Assembly (NCBI GenBank): GCA_032629725.1
Contig: JAFEVB010000002.1
Coordinates: 4,092,001-4,156,000 of the forward strand
DNA from: Gremmenia infestans
Lineage: Eukaryota > Ascomycota > Leotiomycetes > Helotiales > Hamatocanthoscyphaceae
DNA: 64,000 nt
Direction: 5' to 3'
Each line of letters starts with the position of its first letter. Position 1 is the first letter of the stretch. Below are positions 56,670 to 64,000 of the stretch, in pieces. The notes beneath the pieces were generated by a model. The model was not told where the DNA came from. It did not search any database and was given only the letters and a program-made list of their open reading frames with translations. The position numbers and the translations under genes were made by a program.

Positions 56670-59613
56670 ATGCTTCTCTTGTGTAGTTGTAGAAATTGGT
56701 GATGGGGTGGGTAATTTGTGCTAGTGGTGGTGTAGCGCTGTGGTGGATGGTGAAAGTGGGCGCGGCAGGCGGAAGTTAACCAACATCCATTGCTTATGGT
56801 GTTGGAGCAACTTGCAGTTTGTACTTTGGATCTTCCGTCAAAGTCGCTGCTGTACTTTATTACCAGGCAATTTCCTGATGTGTTCCTCTTTGCCTTCCTT
56901 GCTGGCTTGCGTCTTCGCTGGGTTCCTTATTTCTTCTCTTGGTCTTTCTCATGCATACGTCGATAGATTATGGAAGATGGGGAAGGGGGTGGTCATAAAA
57001 ATGGAATGGAAACATTCAATCTATTTACTCTCTTCGTGACTCGCCACTCGTGAACTAAGACGCGCCTATGCAGCAGGAAAGTTATTATTGGTACTTGCAT
57101 AAGGAAATCTCTGGAAATCTCCTATGACTACCGACCTTGTTTACAAACAACTTTCAATCTCAACCGCTCACTTCTGATCTACAAACGCTACGCCTCTCCC
57201 CGTTCTCATGGCTTCTTTGCGAAAAAGATGAACCCTATTATCTCTCCCTCTTCTTCTTTTGTCTCGGCGACTTAGCGTATATATGTCTAAAAGGCGGGAG
57301 TTGGGAACGCGGAGCTATCGTACTTCGTAATGCGAGTGCTCGTAGGTGTTGTTGGGGGTTTGGATAGATACGCTGAATAGGCAGTGGGATGGAGGGGATG
57401 GCTGTTATACCGGCTTTAAGTGGGGTGGTTATAGGGTTGAATATGGGGGTATGTGGGGAGATGTTTGAGCTGGCTATGAAGTCGCTGAGGTCAATCAAAA
57501 TGTAGGTGTAGGATTTTTGAGCCGAGATGAAGTATTTTAGATACTGCCTAGATATAGTTAGTAGCGGAAGAGTGTTGATTATATATATACTTGTGTAATT
57601 AATCGTTGCATCTTACATCTGAACTTGAAACTTGTAGCTAGAAAACTTTTATCTTAATTACTATAACGAGTTCCTATAACTATAAAGCCTCTTTTGCCTT
57701 ATCATATATACAAAATCTACCTCCGTATAAGAACTTAAAATAAGTATAAACTACTTTATTTAATGTAATTCTCTTCTTACACCTACCTATAAATCTATCT
57801 AAAGAGAACAAACGCTTGAATTAACCAAATCTTATAACCTACCTAAGTACTAAACTATCCTACCAGGTCCCTAATCCATCATCATAGATGTCCCTCTCGA
57901 ATAATATCTTAAGATAATTCATGTTCATATACTTAACTCGCTCTATGCATAAGCGCTGCACTCTCTATATATATACTTCAACAATAGCAGAGGAGCCTAG
58001 AGAATGACATATTGCAATAGCGGTTAGACATAACATATTGCCACATCAACCAAACGAGCAGATGTCTTTAGCGACAGCTTCTGCAATCCGCTAAAAAGAA
58101 AATCCCAATCAATGTTCCAAGCTTTAAAAAAATATTAGAAAAAAAGGTTCGCCCAAGTTTAATTTACGTTCGGATTCCTCCTAATAGCACCTTAAACTCA
58201 GACTACATCCTCCTCCAAGTAACATTTCGACTGTGGTACTTGGAGCCTGGCTCTCTATCACTCTAGACTCCTCGATGGTTAATGTCTAGCTAATTACTCC
58301 GTTCAACTTGAGTTCGTATCAATAGATACAATGCAAGGAAATCTAGAGTAACTAGTGTGTGTGCAAGTGGTTATGGAGAGTTGATAGTTTAACGTCTGTT
58401 TCCGGACGGTGGGCCGACGAGTGTTAGTTTTTAACAATTGGGAATTGCTAGCAACTAAGTTATTTGAGTTACTTGGTTGTTTTGAGTGGTTATTCGCTCA
58501 TTTTGTTCTATATAGGTATACGATTCAATCGTGAGATGAATGAAAATCTGCGCTACGCCCCCAAATCGGGATCAGAAATATCGCAGCCTACGAGACTCTG
58601 GTTTGCTCTCCTTCTACTCTAAAGAATTCCTATGATTCTCCCGCACAAGTCTGATCAGCTCCCCGCAGAACTCTCCCAATACCTAGTTTCCTGAATTCTC
58701 GCAGGCAAGTTTCTCGATTTCGGCTCAGCCGCAAGGGCAACTTCCCGGGATATGAAAGGGGGAACAATGGGATGGCAAGGATGAATTATTTTGTATTGGG
58801 CTTTTCATTCATGCATAACTCTGATAAGATCGAGCACTTCATGGTCAACGGACACTGTACTATAGCTGAGGAGTACCCGTTGGCGAGTGAGGGCTGCCCT
58901 TAATTAGATTGTGAAGTCTGAGATGTCCTTGATCGGTGGGCAATGGGAGTCCATCACGAGGATGAGAATTTAGGGATTATGGGCGTGAGACTAAATGGAC
59001 TACAGTTGAATGAGGAGAAATTGGAATATGGTTTCTTGATGAGATGCCTGACCTTTGTGTCTTGGGTTGTCACGGAGGACGTGGCAGACTTAAGGCAACA
59101 AAAGCAAATGTGAGATGTACAGCGATGTCTTAGGCCTGTAGCGATGTCGCAGATGAGAAATCGTTCTGGGAAAAATGACTAATAAGAGACCCCTTTCTTG
59201 TCAACTCAGACTGCTTCAGTGTTAATCTTGGGGGTCAATATGTGACTTATACTCTACCAACCTACTAGCCATCTTGAGGGAGCTTGAGATCGATTCACTT
59301 GTAGATTGACTTGCATGCCTACCTATAGCTTCGCCTTCCGTCAACTTCCACTTCGTACCTCGCAACATCGTGCTGGACCTTTTAAACATTTCCAGAAATA
59401 CCGAGAGCGATCGTCCACCCCCATCTCAGTCCACTTCATCTCGAGGACTTCAACGCCAGACGACACAGGTAATCCAAATCGGGATTCTGCGAGGCAAAAT
59501 AAGATCCTCAGTGATCAATCAATTCAAGGAAGCACTTCGTACAGTATGTTGGCCTTGAGATGTGAGAATGACATAAAATTGACGTTGAATAGCTCCCTTG
59601 GCGCACCTTCACC
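56670..59613. other. 2.9-kb gene-poor tract with an AT-rich core
   Basis: After the carrier 3' UTR, 57540-58170 is strongly AT-rich with many TA steps and few CG, the look of an old RIP-mutated repeat. 58200-59600 is less biased but contains no recognisable gene; TTGAGTTACTTGGTTGTTTTGAG-like phrases occur at 58460. The open frame 59306-59680 has no recognised family and ends inside the next gene. Confidence 0.5.
57540..58170. repeat. AT-rich, RIP-like decayed DNA
   Basis: Visual composition is far from the neighbours: long stretches such as TTATATACAAAATCTACC and CTTTATTTAATGTAATTC, many TpA and almost no CpG. This is typical of repeat-induced point mutation in Pezizomycotina, but I have not computed RIP indices and no parent element is recognisable. 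Confidence 0.45.
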
Positions 59614-60573
59614 ATGGCCGACAATACCAATACCATCAACAGCATCGAGCTCCTGGTTAAGAGCATGGCTTCCAGTATGAAAAGCATGGAGACTACCATC
59701 AAGAAGCTGGAGGAAGAGGTCACGAGCATGAAGAGAATGCAAACTACGATCAAGAGGCTGGAGAAAAGTGTCAACGGTTTCAGGAAACACTCGGAACTTA
59801 ATGTTGATACATCTACTCAAATGATCACTCGCAGTATCACCAATGTGGACGAAGCAGCGGCTTCTGCATTTTCCACTCTGTGTGGAATTACTCCAGTTGA
59901 CAAGGCAGTACGCATATACTCCTGACGATGTCAGATACAGACATGATATCTTGGAAGCATCATAGATGGCCTCCAAAGGTGCCTTAGTATCTTACTTCTG
60001 TCTCACCAAAATCAGTCTATCCCTTGCGCAACAATTCGTGGCTGAAATGGGAGCGGCCACGGATCCACAAACAACCCCGGCTGGTATTGTGTTCCTGAAA
60101 TCACTCTTGGAGGATGACTCTTTCGTAGCTTTTCGAACTGGACCAGGTGTGGTGTCATACATCATGTTCAACGGTTCTGTTCAGCACCGATCGTTGGTAG
60201 ATTCTTGAATTATGGATGCTCGTACCTTTCCATTTATTGGCTTCACATCGAGGGTGACACCAACGAAACGTTGTTGCGTGACGTGCTTGACCCAGGCTCG
60301 GGAATCCGGCGCCAGGTTTCGCTCGATGCATTTGATCCATCTGAAGGTCTACTGTATGATTTGATACACGTCGTCAAGCCTAGGAATCCAAGGTTCTCCC
60401 AGCCCTATTGCAACAATGGCTTCAGGGGGCTTTCCCCAGACAGTTTCCCAGATCCAAAGAAGTTCACCCGTGTTGAAAGGGAGATAGCCTGTGTTTGCGG
60501 CTGCAGATTATGTGATGCATATCTGTCAGAGTCCCGCAAGAGTAAATATGAAGTTATCAGCTCGGATTCCTGA
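59614..60573 (+). CDS. Uncharacterised coiled-coil protein with C-terminal FPD-Cys motif (member 1)
   Basis: Not a family I recognise. Exons 59614-59907, 59966-60196 and 60253-60573 are all in phase 0 and give 281 aa. The N-terminal ~60 residues are a regular amphipathic coiled coil (SIELLVKSMASSMKSMETTI, KKLEEEVTSMKRMQTTIKRL). The middle (~99-175) is compact and mixed, and the C-terminus has NNGFRGLSPDSFPDPKKF followed by VCGCRLC. The same arrangement, coiled coil plus NGxRxLxPxxFPDxxKF plus CxCxxC, occurs in the next gene, which argues that both are real and related. The donors GTACGC and GTAGAT are not strong, so internal exon borders are less certain than the two ends. Confidence 0.55.
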
Positions 60574-61666
60574 CTTGTATGTCGCGGATGACGATGCGGT
60601 TCTGTGACCACCAGTACGAACCCCTTTTCGATACCTCATTTACATCACGATGTATTGTTGTCGGTGTATTTGTAGAACATACCCCACAACAATAAAAAAA
60701 ACTCAATACTAACTTCTGTAGCCAATGCTAAACTTCGTGGACAATGTATGACTGGAGAAAACCGAGCGGGAGTATTGAGGCTACGGTATAGCGAGCATCG
60801 ATTCAAGCCATGTTACTCTCCAGACTGCGAATAAACTGAAACTTAGTGAAACTCTCAGACTCAAATTCTTTCTTTGCAAGTCCCAAACTTCTCACTTGAA
60901 CAAGATCGAAATGCCTCCGTCGATTAAGACTCCTTTTCAGGCCCTTTTGATTCAATACCATAAAGGTCCTAGAAACCCACCGTGACATAATAAAACTTCC
61001 AAGCTGAAACCTTTGACTAAGCAAATTCAACAAGTGCTTCCAATGAGTTGCCTTTGCGAGACTGTACTCTATAATAATCCTCAGAATTCCAGCTATCGTG
61101 AAGAGATCATGGGCATGTCTAACATAACCGCCCCCACCTAAACCTCAGAGCATTCCTATTATTCGCCATTGAGCTGACTGCGGAGCAAGCGAAGGGAAAT
61201 TCAATAAGAAAGCTCTAACGGGAACACACTACTACAGCCATACCGATGTCTCTCAAGAGAGACCACCTTCTAGCCCGTACCCAGAGATAATCAAAAAGCT
61301 CTTGAGTATCGCTCTTCACTCGACTTTATCTAGAACGGCTATGAGCGATTGATAAAAAAGTCACTTTAGAATTACGACACGCAATTCAGCATAATAATAG
61401 ATTTTTGGATACAGAAGACCAATGTCTCATAGAACGATGGGAAGCTTGCGTCCGCCGCTAGCCATTGCCTCTCAACTCTCCGGAATCAACCAATCAAAGC
61501 AGAGAATTTTGGTGTGCAGTCTTCACTTAAGAATTCATTGTCCTTGACTGCTTGGTGGTACTGTCTGTAAGCGAGAGGGCTTCTCCCTCTTCGCTCCGAG
61601 CGCACACCCAAACATCTTCGACAGCAACAATTCACATAGACAAAACATCTCGTGCATACTACAACG
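60574..61666. other. 1.1-kb intergenic region between the two related genes
   Basis: No gene recognised; an A7 run at ~60693-60700 and purine-rich stretches. Contains the upstream region of the second family member. Confidence 0.4.
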
Positions 61667-63006
61667 ATGAAGTTCGAGCAATCCAATAACGGTATGTTCC
61701 TGTACATCATCCGACTCGAGTAGAACCTTCTGACAGCTTAGACCTCGACATGGAGAGCAAGATCAGGGACGTTGACAACGCCTTGCATTTGATCAAGGAC
61801 AATGTCAAGCTCACTGGCAGCGCCATTCAACAAGTTGCAGGCATCTTAAACAACGTGGTAAGCGAAGTCACGAAGATTGAGAACAACATACTCGTCGCCG
61901 AAGACGCTCTCAAGCACCTCAACGCGCTCAGCCTGAAGAACAAGGAGGATGCACAGAAGGAGATCGATGGAGCTTTCGACAAAGGCAAGGAGTTCGCGAT
62001 CAAAGAGCTCAGCGATACCATCATGAAGAATCAGGAGGACGATCGTATTGCATACAATACAGCTCTGGCCCAAGCAAAAGAAGAAGCTCGCGTCGAGCTC
62101 GAGGCCGCTGTTATCAAGGTTAGAGAGGATACGATCAAGGAGCTCACCTTTGCTATTACCAACTTCAGTTCCTCGAGGTCTACAGCTGGCATCAAGCCGG
62201 AGGACAAGCCGGAGGACAAGCAGCAGGACATTATCAACGGAGCTCAGCTTCTGCCTAAGGATACTTCCGAAGCAAATTCACTTACGTCGTTTGGGGCAAT
62301 CTGCGATGAATTGAGCCGACACACAGGTGGCTACCTCCGCACCCTGAATAACGCGTACAGGATCGAAATCAGCAGCGTGTCTAACATGTTCAAAGTCCAT
62401 CGACAGCTTTATTCCTTCCTTTTTGGAACGAACGAATTGGGAGAGAGCGAGGCACAGGCAATTATCGACGCGCTAGTGTTCAAAGAAGGAACTCAGATCG
62501 CTCCTGCCACAGTTCTCACAGTCAAGAAGGCTTTCCTTCAGCTCGGTCCTGATATTGCCATCCTCGAATATCGCAGTCTTCCAACCTTTCTCAGTAGTTG
62601 CAATACTGCCTTTGATCATGCAATCACTAGTGATGGCTCCTTGGATGGGTCACATTCGGTGCAACTCGTACAGACGGCACTTGAGAGACAGACGGTGGCT
62701 CGTGGTTATTTGCATGGATGGGAAGCAAAGGTTGACGCAGGTAAGACTCCCACATTCCGAGACCGTGAGGCATTGTCCTGGGTGGCTTCACTTCGTAATC
62801 TTCGACGGCTAACGATTTGTACAGCTCTACCCAATGAAGGGATGCGCAAGTCATTTGAGAAAGAGGTCTCCAAAGGCTGTCTCAACGGCTTGAGGGTATT
62901 GCAACCCAAGGAATTCCCTGATCAAGAGAAGTTCAAGACGATTAGGACGAAGGTCGGATTGTGTTGCCGGTGCAAGGACTGCAGAAAGGGGCTGGGTATC
63001 GAATGA
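61667..63006 (+). CDS. Uncharacterised coiled-coil protein with C-terminal FPD-Cys motif (member 2)
   Basis: Exons 61667-61691 and 61742-63006 give 429 aa; the 25-nt first exon encodes MKFEQSNN and the splice restores DLDMESKIRDVDNAL. Residues ~15-155 are nearly all helix (NVKLTGSAIQQVAGILNNVV, VEDALKHL-like heptads, then RVELEAAVIKVREDTIKELT), reminiscent of apolipoprotein-like rods. A KPEDKPEDKQQD linker (duplicated KPED) follows, then a globular ~220-residue part with TSFGAICDELSRHTGGYLRT and LRNLRRLTICTALPNEGMRK. The C-terminus has LNGLRVLQPKEFPDQEKF and then CCRCKDC. No known domain is recognised. The long intact frame with protein-like codon use makes it a confident gene of unknown function. 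Confidence 0.75.
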
Positions 63007-64000
63007 TTGGTTGACTTCGTGTTCTGACAGTTTCTCAAACAAGTTATTGCAGGAGTATTCGTCGCTGCGTTGTCGCTTCGTCAAACTTACGTATATACCT
63101 GAATGGATTTGCTTGACTGTGCAGCATTTGCATCTAAAGGATTCTGTTTGTGTTGAAGTTTTCAAACATGCAAAGGGACGGTGTGTCGTTGCCGTATAGG
63201 GAGTAGTGCCTTCCTTACGCGCTTCAACGCGCCTCTTCCTCAACCAACCTGTGACATCGCTATAACGCTGTACGTGGACGTCGAGCACCAGCCTCGAAGA
63301 ATCCTCGATCTTCGGAGCTGGAAACAGTTTCCAGATTTTAATCGTGGAAAATGTCCCCAACAGGCTCAGGCTGCGTCAAACAGCTTCGCCGTATTAGGTT
63401 TTGTTTCCTATCTTCGATCCCGAGATACCGTACTGCCTCCCACCATCAGCCATCAGTTTCACTAACAATAACTAGCGAATCAGTGATGGGTATTCTCCCG
63501 ACATCTAACCAGCTGAGATCTCAAGCTTACCTCGAGGCACACCTTCAATCCGCCGCGTTTGCATTGCTCCACCCGAAGCTGGACAGTTGTCTTGCATGTC
63601 CCACCAACACGGTCCATACCCCGCCACACCACATGCGACCCCTCTTTGTCTGACTACGGATAAGCTTCAGCTGGCTGGATATGGAGATGCAAAGCGAGGG
63701 AGATCAATGTGGAATTATAGCCGTGGTCTATGCGAAACGGCTTCTCCCCCGCTTTGTCGATTCTCACCCGCTTGGACCACGCATACACGCATCCCAAAAT
63801 AGATTGATCAACCTTACTTTGAGCTACCCTTTCCACAACAACACACTTTGAGCACCCATATCATGCTTACTTGGAACATCCCGATGCCTCTGTTCCGATG
63901 AGGCCCTATATGCATATCATGCTTCGATGGGACTTTCCCTATCGCTTTGCAATTGGTGCTACTGAAGTCATTCTATTGTCCTGGGTTCCCTTTGGAATGG
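63007..64000. other. Intergenic DNA to the window end
   Basis: 994 bp. Small open frames on both strands, none recognisable. A minus-strand frame (62851-63360) overlaps the preceding gene and is not accepted. Confidence 0.4.

Noticed and set aside
59306..59680. 124-codon frame upstream of family member 1 as an extra 5' exon
   Set aside because: No splice junction joins it in phase to the ATG at 59614 and it resembles no protein.
62851..63360. 169-codon minus-strand frame
   Set aside because: Overlaps the 3' end of the confident + strand gene; no family and atypical composition.

Overview
The window reads as nuclear DNA of a filamentous ascomycete (Pezizomycotina). The class Leotiomycetes is my best guess, from the flavour of several proteins (SRPK-like kinase, 2EXR protein, Cut12-domain protein), but I cannot prove it. 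The evidence is many short GT..AG introns (about 45-110 nt) with CTRAC-like branch points, compact genes on both strands, and fungal-specific families. Every multi-exon model below was checked by hand: the exon lengths sum to whole codons and the joined protein is continuous with its family.

Layout. 1-5.8 kb is dense core housekeeping: the mitochondrial enoyl-CoA hydratase-like protein Ehd3/HIBCH (cut by the window edge), SmD2, dihydroxyacetone kinase and exosome Csl4. 5.8-12.6 kb is a looser accessory island: AT-rich DNA, a 2EXR-domain gene lying between two diverged copies of a repeat, and a broken SRPK-like protein kinase. 12.6-25.3 kb is core again: a mitochondrial IF-3-like factor and Imp1 (divergent, both mitochondrial), the armadillo protein Vac8, the AMPK gamma subunit Snf4, and a large RhoGAP. 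25.3-30.1 kb holds low-complexity DNA with a 20-copy GTGAAA array and a Gly/Ser/Thr-rich protein. 32-43 kb holds a membrane-anchored aspartyl-protease-like protein lacking the first catalytic motif, a Cut12-domain protein, CENP-X/Mhf2, two tiny ORFs and a proline iminopeptidase-like hydrolase. 43.8-50.9 kb holds a zinc-cluster-less fungal transcription-factor-domain protein, an SDR, a GPI-type cupredoxin and a Dap1-like cytochrome b5 protein. 51.4-56.7 kb carries divergent RPS25/RPS5 and the ADP/ATP carrier. 56.7-64 kb is a gene-poor AT-rich tract followed by two neighbouring genes of unknown function that share a C-terminal motif.

No bacterial-type operons, CRISPR arrays, rRNA or convincing tRNA genes were seen. 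Functional themes that recur are mitochondria (Ehd3, IF-3, Imp1, ADP/ATP carrier), energy and nutrient signalling (Snf4, Vac8, dihydroxyacetone kinase) and RNA/protein synthesis (SmD2, Csl4, RPS25, RPS5). The most interesting unexplained material is the paired uncharacterised family at 59.6-63.0 kb and the repeat-flanked island at 5.8-12.6 kb.
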